DNA of 43,723 bases from the NCBI RefSeq assembly GCF_019749955.1, contig NZ_JAIEPC010000077.1, positions 1-43,723 on the forward strand, in the 5' to 3' direction. Both the position numbers and the translations under genes were made by a program. The stretch is from Sphingomonas sp. GTDB taxonomy: Bacteria > Pseudomonadota > Alphaproteobacteria > Sphingomonadales > Sphingomonadaceae. Under the pieces are notes generated by a model. The model was not told where the DNA came from. It saw only the letters and a list, made by a program, of their open reading frames with translations, and made no database searches. Positions 19,000 to 26,268 of the stretch are shown piece after piece. Each line of letters begins with the position of its first letter. The stretch's first letter is position 1.

Positions 19000-20840
19000 T
19001 GTACGTCACCACATTCTATTCCTACAAGGGCGGCGTCGGCCGAACCATGGCGCTCGCCAACGTCGCAGCCCTGCTCGCCCACGCGGGGAAGCGCGTCCTC
19101 ATCGTTGACTTCGACCTGGAGGCGCCCGGCGTCCCAAGCTACGGGCCGCTCAGCTGCGCACGCGGCCTTCCCGGGATCGTCGACTACATCCTTCACTATC
19201 TGGAGACGACCGTGTCACCGGATGTGGCCAACTACATTGTGAAGTGTCCACTCGACGAGGAGCATGCGGTCTGGGTTATGCCCGCGGGTGACAATACCCA
19301 AGCCTCCTACTCCGACAGGTTCGCGAGCATCGACTGGGGGTTCCTCTACGAGCACCAACACGGCTACGACATGCTGGAGGACCTGAGGCGCCAGTGGGCC
19401 GCGCACGATATCGGCTTCGACTACGTCCTCATCGACAGCCGGACCGGCAACACCGACATCGGCGGTATCTGCACGAGGCAGCTTCCAGACGCGGTCGTGA
19501 CGATGTTCGTGCCCACCGAGCAGAACATCGGTGGCCTCGCCCCGATTGTCGGCCAGATCCGGGAGGAGACGATCGAACAGGACCGCAGGATCGAGCTAAT
19601 CTTCTGTCCGTCGAACATCCCTGACCTGTTTGACGAGGATGACATCCTCGGCAAGGCGCTCAAAAGCGCCGCGAGCCGGCTGGGCTATGGCAATCCGGCC
19701 GAGCTTGAGCCCCCAGTCACGCACATCCACCACTGGCAGAATATGGAGCTGCTTGAGCAGCCTCTGATCGTCCTCAACCGCAGCCAGTCAAAGCTCGCCA
19801 AGGAGTATAACGAGCTAAAAACGGCCATCATCGAGCAGAATCCGATTGATCGCGAAGGCGCTGTTGCGTCCCTCATGCGCCTGCCCCAAATTTATGAGGC
19901 GGCACGCAGAGCCACAAAGGGGCAGGCGGCGACCAAGGTGATCGAGCGCGCGAGCGAGATCGCGCGGCTCCATGAAGGCGACGGCGAGATCGCAATCATG
20001 GCGGCAGGTGTCTTCTCGACAGCCGGCGAGTACGAGCAGGAGGAGCGCAGCCTCTCCGACGTTATCCGTGCGGGACTAAAGACCGAGCGGGCACGGATGT
20101 TGCGCGCAGTTGCGCGGATTAACCTCAACAAGAAGGAGGAGGCTCTCCAGGACCTGAAGGCCGTCCTATCGTCGCCGAATGGGACCATCTTTGAGTTTAG
20201 GCCCGCAGCCCAGTTGCTTCGGGTGATGGCCGACGATCCCGTCAGTGACGCGCTCGCCATCTTCCAGCAGTCGGAGACGAGGCTTAGCTCGAAGGTCGTC
20301 CTCTCGCACCTCATTATGCAGGACCGCCGCAACCACGACCTCGTCGCCAACGCGTTCCTGGCCGCATCGCGACAGAACGAGATGTCCCCCGAACTGCGGA
20401 AGGACGTGACTAACGCCCTGATGCTTGCGCTGATCGGCGCAGGCCGATTTCGCGATGCGATAGACATCGGAAACCAGAAGGACGACGAGAATCTCGCGGA
20501 GCAGTTCAATTTTGCGATCGCCGAATGGGGCGCGACGGACACCGTGCCCACAGACCAATTTGTGGCATTGGACGCACGCCTGTCGGCGGACGACGATGGC
20601 GACCCCAACCTCCACCAGTGCATTGCGCTGGTTCGGGGCGTCGTCGGACGCGTCGACGAGGCTCTCCGCGAGCTCACGCGCGCCGAGGAGCGGATAACGG
20701 CAGGCGGGAACTCCTTTAGCTGCTGGACCTTTACCACCCACCGGTCGGGAGAGGAGTTCCTCAAGGACCTTCGGGAGATGCGGGAGACGTTGCAAAATGG
20801 GAAAATTCCCAAGCCGCCGTTTCTCAACCGTCGCGATTGA
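18999..20840 (+). CDS. KGGVGR-type ParA/MinD-like ATPase with helical-repeat C-terminus
   Basis: The 613-residue protein begins with a SIMIBI P-loop ATPase domain: deviant Walker A YKGGVGRTMALANVA, where the usual GKT Lys is Arg, FDLEAPGVP as the next conserved motif, and DYVLIDSRTGNTDIGG as Walker B. The ATPase part runs to about residue 270. From about 290 to the end it is helical, Ala/Leu/Glu rich, with TPR-like spacing (LQDLKAVLSSP, DALAIFQQSE, DEALRELTRAEER). KGGVGR ATPases are known from predicted conflict and signalling systems, often joined to TPR-like regions. The effector or partner is not known here. Translation is probably coupled to the HTH gene through the TGATG overlap. A GTG at 18996 is a possible alternative start. 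Confidence 0.8.
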   Translation: MYVTTFYSYKGGVGRTMALANVAALLAHAGKRVLIVDFDLEAPGVPSYGPLSCARGLPGIVDYILHYLETTVSPDVANYIVKCPLDEEHAVWVMPAGDNTQASYSDRFASIDWGFLYEHQHGYDMLEDLRRQWAAHDIGFDYVLIDSRTGNTDIGGICTRQLPDAVVTMFVPTEQNIGGLAPIVGQIREETIEQDRRIELIFCPSNIPDLFDEDDILGKALKSAASRLGYGNPAELEPPVTHIHHWQNMELLEQPLIVLNRSQSKLAKEYNELKTAIIEQNPIDREGAVASLMRLPQIYEAARRATKGQAATKVIERASEIARLHEGDGEIAIMAAGVFSTAGEYEQEERSLSDVIRAGLKTERARMLRAVARINLNKKEEALQDLKAVLSSPNGTIFEFRPAAQLLRVMADDPVSDALAIFQQSETRLSSKVVLSHLIMQDRRNHDLVANAFLAASRQNEMSPELRKDVTNALMLALIGAGRFRDAIDIGNQKDDENLAEQFNFAIAEWGATDTVPTDQFVALDARLSADDDGDPNLHQCIALVRGVVGRVDEALRELTRAEERITAGGNSFSCWTFTTHRSGEEFLKDLREMRETLQNGKIPKPPFLNRRD

Positions 20841-21587
20841 TCACGATTGCCGTTGCGCCTGTCGTGAATCGTTCCTACAATCCGTATTAACCGAAACCAA
20901 CGGCTTCACTGACGGTTAATAAATCTCGTGATAGCCTGATCGAAGATGGGAGAATGAACATGGTGCATGACTCCGGTGCGGACGCCTGACGACCGCAACA
21001 AAGTTCAAGACCAACGACCCGGCGAGCGATCGCCGGGTTTTCTTTTGGGACGGCCCTGGTTACGTTTCCGCCCCTGGTCGCAAACGATGCGCCGAGCCCG
21101 AGGCTCGCAACAGCAACGCGCTCGTTGCGTTTCGAATGTAAGTCCACCAACGGCAGCTCGCGAACTCGGCTTAGGCAGCTCCAAACGACAGAAATTGGGG
21201 CGCTGAGCTGCCGCCCCGAGTTTCATCAACAAGCCGCAGGTTATGCCGTCTCGGTTCCCGTGAGCGGGCCGACCGGATTGCCCCCCCGTGTTGGTCTACA
21301 GACCGACCGCAACCACCCCCTTCCAATGTAGGAAATCTTCGGCGATGCTCGGTGCCGGTCTTTGAAAATCGAGTCGCTTTGGCCAACACCGCCCTCCCCG
21401 GCAACGTCACACCCCCCTGCCATGGTCGTAACTTTCATAACCTTTCGCGGCGTGATGCGATGCCGGGCTCGACCGGCACGGGGTAGCGCTGACAGGAAGT
21501 GGCGCGCGGGTGACGGCGGGCAGCCCCTTCCCGCCCGCTGCGGGCGCGGTTTAAGAAAGATCAGAATCGATCCCCCCGGAGTCGCCC
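20841..21587. other. Long spacer with no confident protein gene
   Basis: No reading frame here resembles a known protein. Near its start is an inverted repeat ATTAACCG (20886-20893) / CGGTTAAT (20913-20920). An 11-codon frame MNMVHDSGADA starts at 20954 after GGGAG-like bases. A strong terminator follows at 21018-21046. These could form a small transcript. The rest, 21050-21587, shows nothing that I can assign. Confidence 0.5.
21018..21046 (+). terminator. Rho-independent terminator in spacer
   Basis: Stem CCCGGCG / CGCCGGG (21018-21024 and 21031-21037) with a six-base loop is followed by TTTTCTTTT. It is 177 bases after the ATPase stop, so it may end that operon or a separate small RNA. Confidence 0.85.
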
Positions 21588-22343
21588 ATGTCCGACAAAT
21601 TCACCACCTTCGCCAAGCTCCACGTCCCCGGCAGCCCGCTGATCCTGTTCAACGTCTGGGACGCAGGCTCCGCGGCGGCGGTGGAGCGTGCAGGCGCCAA
21701 GGCCGTCGCGACCGGGAGTTGGTCGGTCGCTGCCGCGCAAGGGTTTCACGACGCGGAAGGGCTGCCGTTCGACCTCGCGATTGCCAATGCCGCACGGATC
21801 GTGGGGGCGACCAAGCTGCCGGTGAGCATCGATTTCGAAGGCGGCTATGCGACCGATCCGATGCGCACCGCCGCCAATGTCGCAGCCCTCGCCGCGACGG
21901 GCGCGATAGGGTGCAATTTTGAGGATCAGGTGATCGGCGCCACCCCGCGCACGCTCCACCCGCTCGGCGATCAAGCCGCGCGGATCAAGGCGATCCGCAA
22001 GGCGGTGGGCGCCAGCTTCTTCATCAACGCGCGCACCGACATTTTCCTCGCCGCCCCCGCCGACGCGCATGACGCGGCAATGGTCGACGCCGCGATAGAG
22101 CGCGCGCTGGCCTATGCCGATGCGGGCGCGAGCGGGTTCTTCGTGCCGGGGCTGGTCGATCTCAAGCTGCTCGAAAAAGTGTGCAAGGGATCGCCGCTGC
22201 CGGTCAATTTCATGGCCTTTCCAGGCGCGCCGACGGCGGCGCAGGTCGCGCTGACCGGGATTGCGCGGGTGAGCCACGGGCCGGGGCCGTACCGGCTGGC
22301 GCTGAAAGCGTTCGAGGAGGCGGCACGGGGAGTGTTGGGGTAG
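21588..22343 (+). CDS. Isocitrate lyase/PEP mutase superfamily enzyme
   Basis: This 251-residue TIM-barrel protein belongs to the PEP mutase/isocitrate lyase superfamily. It shows the DAGSAAAVERAGAKAVATGS opening, the DFEGGYA Mg-binding region, CNFEDQV for the next acid, and INARTDIFL. Enzymes of this size act in C-C or P-C bond lysis, but the exact substrate cannot be read from the motifs. It lacks the lysine/cysteine loop KKCGH of true isocitrate lyase. The start at 21588 (MSDKFTTFAKLH) fits. It is followed by a block of palindromic repeats. Confidence 0.88.
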   Translation: MSDKFTTFAKLHVPGSPLILFNVWDAGSAAAVERAGAKAVATGSWSVAAAQGFHDAEGLPFDLAIANAARIVGATKLPVSIDFEGGYATDPMRTAANVAALAATGAIGCNFEDQVIGATPRTLHPLGDQAARIKAIRKAVGASFFINARTDIFLAAPADAHDAAMVDAAIERALAYADAGASGFFVPGLVDLKLLEKVCKGSPLPVNFMAFPGAPTAAQVALTGIARVSHGPGPYRLALKAFEEAARGVLG

Positions 22344-22378
22344 GGTGCGGGGCAAGCAAAAAAGGGACAACCCATGAA

Positions 22379-22469
22379 CCGTTCGTGCTGAGCTTGTCGA
22401 AGCACTGTTCTTCTTCTTCCGACAACTCGCAGAAGAAGAACGGCCCTTCGACAAGCTCAGGGCAAACGG
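22379..22469. repeat. Dispersed palindromic repeat A, copy 2
   Basis: The same 15-base arms as at 3878-3950 occur here (CTGAGCTTGTCGAAG and CTTCGACAAGCTCAG), with similar outer flanks but a different central loop. It lies 36 bases after the PEP mutase-like stop. Confidence 0.9.
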
Positions 22470-22501
22470 TAGAGGGAGCCAACCGATCCAAACTCGCCCA
22501 A

Positions 22502-22688
22502 CCGCTCGTATCGAGCGACAAGCACCGAGCGACTCGCCCGTTGCCTGTTTCTCGACTTCGCTCGAAACAAGCGGGGGTGTTGGGGTTACACCTTCATTCC
22601 CCCACCCGTTCGTATCGAGCGCAGTCGAGATACAGGCGCCAAGCGACTCGCTTGTGGCCCGCCCCTCGACGTCGCTCGGGACGAACGG
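22502..22688. repeat. Cluster of palindromic repeat B
   Basis: Four related arms occur: 22502-22519 and 22545-22575 in opposite orientation, then 22606-22633 and 22660-22688 in opposite orientation. All share a core like CGTATCGAGCGnAGTCGAGA or its complement. Together with repeat A they fill the 351-base gap 22344-22694, which holds no protein gene. Confidence 0.8.
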
Positions 22689-22694
22689 TCAGCG

Positions 22695-22967
22695 TTAGGC
22701 TTCGTCGCCCTCGCCCGCATCCCCCTCAGCCGGCTTCTCAAACCAAGCCTCAACCTCGCCCGACAGCTTCAAGGTCAGCGGCTGGCCGTGGCGGTCGACC
22801 TTCTTGCCGAGCGCGACACGGATCCAGCCTTCGGAGCGGCAATATTCCTCAACGTCCTTGCGCTCGACACCCTTGAAGCGGATGCCGATGCCGCGTTCGA
22901 GGTGCGCCTGCTCGAAGAACGGGCTGCGCGGGTTGGACGAAAGGCGATCGGGGGGCGTGTCGGTCAT
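22695..22967 (-). CDS. DUF3297 family protein
   Basis: The 90-residue protein matches the DUF3297 family: MTDTPPDRLSSNPRSPFFEQ, then LERGIGIRFKGVERKDVEEYC, SEGWIRVALGKKVDRHGQPL and a TLKLSGEVEAWFE ending. The family is common in proteobacteria and has no assigned function. The start at 22967 is chosen because similarity begins there, although the frame is open to 22997. Repeat block B reaches to within seven bases of its stop. Confidence 0.9.
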   Translation of the reverse strand: MTDTPPDRLSSNPRSPFFEQAHLERGIGIRFKGVERKDVEEYCRSEGWIRVALGKKVDRHGQPLTLKLSGEVEAWFEKPAEGDAGEGDEA

Positions 22968-23082
22968 GGTCCGCGCCTTTGACTCAAGTCGCGCCAAAAC
23001 GCCAGCCCGCTGACGACAAAAGCGCGCGCGAGGGGGATCGCGCGCGCTCCTGACGAAAATTCAGGCCAAAGGCCCGTGTAGC

Positions 23083-23475
23083 TCAATAGCATACCCGGAC
23101 GAGCACCGGCTGGCCATAATAGCGATCCCAGCGCCGCTCGGTATAGCAACGCGGATAACGGTCCCGGTAGCTATAGGCGTAATAGCCATCCTGCGGATAA
23201 TAGCCGTGATCGTTGTAATAACGATAGTCATAGTCACGGGGATAGCCGCGATCATAATAATAGCGGTCGCGGAAACGATCGTTGCGGTTGGAGGCGATTG
23301 CCGCACCAATCGCGAGCCCCGCGATGCCCGCAACGATGGCCGGGCCAGCATTCCCGCCGCGCCGACCATAATCGCGATAGCCGCCCCAGCGCTGCGCTTC
23401 GGCCGGGGCCGCAGCGGTCAGGACGGTGGCTGCGAGCACAGCGCCGATCCCGGCCTTTTTCAGAAATGAAGTCAT
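23083..23475 (-). CDS. Secreted Tyr/Arg/Asp-rich protein
   Basis: This 130-residue protein has a signal peptide (MTSFLKKAGIGAVLAATVLT, cleavage after AEA). A Gly/Ala hydrophobic stretch follows (GPAIVAGIAGLAIGAAIAS), then a region very rich in Tyr, Arg and Asp (DRFRDRYYYDRGYPRDYDYR). Two Cys near the C-terminus (RCYTE and VRVCY) could form a disulfide. It looks like the small periplasmic or surface proteins often found in sphingomonads; the role is unknown. AAGGACAG before the ATG at 23475 supports this start over 23508. Confidence 0.8.
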   Translation of the reverse strand: MTSFLKKAGIGAVLAATVLTAAAPAEAQRWGGYRDYGRRGGNAGPAIVAGIAGLAIGAAIASNRNDRFRDRYYYDRGYPRDYDYRYYNDHGYYPQDGYYAYSYRDRYPRCYTERRWDRYYGQPVLVRVCY

Positions 23476-23644
23476 CGTCTGTCCTTTCAGCCAGTTGTCA
23501 AAGCTCAACCAAACAACGCCTGTGCCGCCGAGCTTGCTGATGGGTCTATCGGCGCCCGGCTGAACGCTGTGGGAATGCCATGTTCATGCAGCGTTTAGCC
23601 AGCCCCATCTTGCGAGGCGCCGCTCGCTCGGGCAGAGCGCGCGC

Positions 23645-24046
23645 ATGGCATATTGGCTGATCCGATCCGAACCCGCGACCTATGGCTGGGATGAATTCGT
23701 CGCCGAAGGGCGCACCGAATGGACCGGCGTGAAAAATGCGACCGCCGCGATCCATTTGCGGGCGATGGCGGTCGGCGACGGCCTGATTTTCTACCATTCG
23801 AACGAAGGCAAGGAAGCCGTCGGCACCGCACGCGTGACGCGCACCTACCAGCCCGACCCGACCGATCCGAAATGGGTGTCGGTCGAAGTCGAATGCGGCG
23901 CCAAATTGCCCAAGGCTGTCACGCTCGCGACGATGAAGGCCGAGCCGCGCCTGAGCGACCTGCGCATGATCAAGCAATCGCGGCTGTCGGTCAGCCCCGT
24001 CACCGACGCCGAATGGGCCGTGATCATGGAACTCGCGGGCGCTTGA
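23645..24046 (+). CDS. EVE domain-containing protein
   Basis: The 133-residue protein is a single EVE domain: AYWLIRSEPATYGWDEF, then WTGVKNATAAIHLRAMAVGD, IFYHSNEGKEAVGTARV and KWVSVEVE. EVE domains are PUA-like folds that recognise modified bases in DNA or RNA (relatives of THYN1). In bacteria they occur both as stand-alone proteins and fused to restriction-type nucleases; here it stands alone. The gene is divergent from the secreted Tyr-rich gene and 79 bases before the amylase gene. Confidence 0.93.
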   Translation: MAYWLIRSEPATYGWDEFVAEGRTEWTGVKNATAAIHLRAMAVGDGLIFYHSNEGKEAVGTARVTRTYQPDPTDPKWVSVEVECGAKLPKAVTLATMKAEPRLSDLRMIKQSRLSVSPVTDAEWAVIMELAGA

Positions 24047-24125
24047 CCCGCCACATACGTATTCCGCTTCCCGCCTGCCGCCGCGCGCGCCACACTCCCG
24101 CGACAAGATAACCGGGAGAGAAGTG

Positions 24126-25502
24126 ATGCGTCTGCTGGCCTTGATGGGAACGGCGCTCGCGCTCGTCACCGCGTTTCCTGCGACGGCGCAGGTGCCGCCG
24201 CGCTACACACCCAAGCCCTATGTCACGCTTACCCATCCGGCGTGGAGCCGCGACGCGACGCTCTATCAGCTCAACACGCGCCAGTTTACGCCCGAGGGCA
24301 CGTTCAAGGCGGCCGAAGCGCAACTGCCCCGGCTGAAGGCACTCGGCATCGACATCGTGTGGCTGATGCCAATCCACCCGATCGGCGTGAAGAACCGTAA
24401 GGGCAGCCTTGGCAGCCCCTATGCCGTGCGCGATTACCGCGCGGTGAACCCCGAATTCGGGACGATGGCCGATCTCAAGCGCTTCGTGGCCGCCGCGCAC
24501 AAGCTGGGCATGCATGTCATCCTCGACTGGGTTGCCAATCACAGCGCATGGGACAATCCACTGACAACCCAGCACCCCGACTGGTACGACCATGACTGGA
24601 AAGGCGATTTCCGACCGACGCCGTGGTTCGACTGGTCGGACATCATCGACTTCGATTATTCGAAGCCCGGTCTGCGGCAATATATGACGCAATCAATGGC
24701 CTATTGGGTGCGTGAAGCCGGTGTCGACGGCTTCCGCTGCGACGTCGCGGGGCTGGTACCGGTTGATTTCTGGGACAATGTCCGCGCCGAACTGTCAGCG
24801 ATCAAGCCTGTCTTCATGCTGGCGGAGGCCGACACCAGCGAGCTGCACCGCCGCGCCTTCGACGCCAGCTACGCCTGGATGTGGGGCGACACGCTCGCCA
24901 ATATTTCGCAGGGCAAGGCCGGAGCCGACGCGCTCTACGGCTATTACAGCGCGACCGAAACGTCATGGCCGCATGAAGCGATGCGGATGCTGTTCACCTC
25001 GAACCACGACAAGAACAGCTGGGAAGGCACCGAATTCGAACGCTTCGGGCCAAATCTCGACAATGCGATTGTGCTGACCTTCGTCAGCGAAGGGTTGCCG
25101 CTGATCTATAACGGGCAGGAAGCGGGCAACGCCAAGCGCCTTGCCTTCTTCGAGCGTGATCCGATTGCGTGGCGCGATCATCCCAATGGCGCGCTGTTCA
25201 AACGGCTGATTGCACTGAAAAAGGCGCATCCAGCGCTGTGGAACGGCCAATGGGGTGCACGGATGGTGCCGGTGGTTAACTCCGCGCCGGCGCAAGTGCT
25301 GAGCTTCACGCGCACCAAAGGCACCGACAAATTCTTCGCTTTGTTCAACATGTCCGACAAGGCTGTGACGGTGTCGCTGAAGGACGGCCCTTATGCCGGA
25401 CGCTACATTGATTGGGAGGGCGGCGCGGCTGTGACGCTCGGCGACGGCGCGACGGTGACATTGCCCGCGTGGAGCCACCGCGTGCTGACCGGCGCCAAGT
25501 GA
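24126..25502 (+). CDS. Secreted alpha-amylase, GH13
   Basis: This 458-residue glycoside hydrolase has a signal peptide (MRLLALMGTALALVTAFPAT, cleavage after ATA). GH13 motifs are present in order: region I DWVANH (134-139), region II GFRCD with nucleophile Asp206, region III LAEAD with acid/base Glu234, and region IV TSNHD with Asp295. A C-terminal beta domain (FFALFNMSDKAVTVSL) completes it. It should cleave or transfer alpha-glucans in the periplasm or outside; specificity is unknown. GGGAGAG lies before the ATG at 24126; the GTG at 24123 is less likely. The stop overlaps the next gene by four bases. Confidence 0.93.
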   Translation: MRLLALMGTALALVTAFPATAQVPPRYTPKPYVTLTHPAWSRDATLYQLNTRQFTPEGTFKAAEAQLPRLKALGIDIVWLMPIHPIGVKNRKGSLGSPYAVRDYRAVNPEFGTMADLKRFVAAAHKLGMHVILDWVANHSAWDNPLTTQHPDWYDHDWKGDFRPTPWFDWSDIIDFDYSKPGLRQYMTQSMAYWVREAGVDGFRCDVAGLVPVDFWDNVRAELSAIKPVFMLAEADTSELHRRAFDASYAWMWGDTLANISQGKAGADALYGYYSATETSWPHEAMRMLFTSNHDKNSWEGTEFERFGPNLDNAIVLTFVSEGLPLIYNGQEAGNAKRLAFFERDPIAWRDHPNGALFKRLIALKKAHPALWNGQWGARMVPVVNSAPAQVLSFTRTKGTDKFFALFNMSDKAVTVSLKDGPYAGRYIDWEGGAAVTLGDGATVTLPAWSHRVLTGAK

Positions 25503-25873
25503 CGGGCAATGCGTCGCTGATCTTCGTATACAATGCCCCGGACGGCATCGGCGCCGCGCTGATCGATGCCGCGCACAAGCTGATTTCGCCCGCCACCTAC
25601 CCCTGCTCACTGTGCGCGGTGACGTATGGCGCGGTGGCGATGCGGCGCGACTGGAAAGCCTATCTGGCGCGGCTGCCTTATCCGGTCAAATTCTACCACC
25701 GCGATGGATTTCGCCGGGCTTTTCGAGCGCTTGAGGTGGCGTTGCCAGCGGTGCTGATTGCGCAAGGCGACGCCCCGCCGCGCCTGCTGATCGATGCGAC
25801 GACCCTCGACGCGCAAGCCGATGTCGCCAGCCTGATCGCGACGCTCGATACGGCGCTTGCGGGTGCGCGTTAG
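25499..25873 (+). CDS. Conserved protein of unknown function
   Basis: This 124-residue protein starts at a GTG that overlaps the amylase stop (GTGA), so translation is probably coupled. Visible features are SLIFVYNAPDGIGAALIDAA, HKLISPATYPCSLCAVTYGA with a CxxC, and a Phe/Tyr/Arg-rich middle (YPVKFYHRDGFRRAF). Similar proteins are sometimes labelled as GTPases, but no P-loop is present, so I do not assign that. Its end overlaps the convergent membrane gene by four bases. Confidence 0.72.
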   Translation: MTGNASLIFVYNAPDGIGAALIDAAHKLISPATYPCSLCAVTYGAVAMRRDWKAYLARLPYPVKFYHRDGFRRAFRALEVALPAVLIAQGDAPPRLLIDATTLDAQADVASLIATLDTALAGAR

Positions 25874-26268
25874 GCGCCTGCGCGCCGGTGTGCCAAGGCG
25901 CTCCATAGCCAGGGCATCAGCGCGAAGCCCAGTTGCCCGCCCAGCCCGATCACCCCCGGCATCGCCACCAACGAGGCCGCCCAAGCGCTGAGGCTGATCC
26001 CGAAGGCGAACACCGCGAGCCCTGCCTCCGCCGCCATCAGCAAGGCAAACGCAACCGCGCCTGCCCCCAGCGCACCTCCGCGCGTCAGACGGGAACTGCG
26101 GACAATCCACCGCGCCGCAACCGCGCTGACGATCAGGATCAGCGGCAACTCAACCAGCACCGCCGCCGTCGCCCCGATCGCGGGCGCCAGCCAGAGCGTG
26201 CGGATCGTCCCGAACACAAAGGCAATCGCAAAGACGATCGCGAAATAGCGTGCGCCAGCGGCGATCAC
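25870..26268 (-). CDS. Small four-helix membrane protein
   Basis: The 132-residue protein has about four hydrophobic helices (YFAIVFAIAFVFGTI, AAVLVELPLILIVSAVA, GAGAVAFALLMAAEAGLAVF, LVAMPGVIGLGGQLGFALM). It has no recognised domain, though the pattern recalls small conserved alphaproteobacterial membrane proteins. The GTG at 26268 overlaps the fumarase stop as GTGA; that start is preferred over 26310, which lies inside the fumarase gene. It probably shares the fumarase transcript. Confidence 0.72.
   Translation of the reverse strand: MIAAGARYFAIVFAIAFVFGTIRTLWLAPAIGATAAVLVELPLILIVSAVAARWIVRSSRLTRGGALGAGAVAFALLMAAEAGLAVFAFGISLSAWAASLVAMPGVIGLGGQLGFALMPWLWSALAHRRAGA

Noticed and set aside
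20886..20920. TTAACC-type half-sites as a CtrA operator
   Set aside because: Spacing and orientation do not fit the TTAA-N7-TTAA arrangement.
20887..21150. An 87-codon minus-strand frame in the long spacer
   Set aside because: It crosses a clear terminator and shows no recognisable family.
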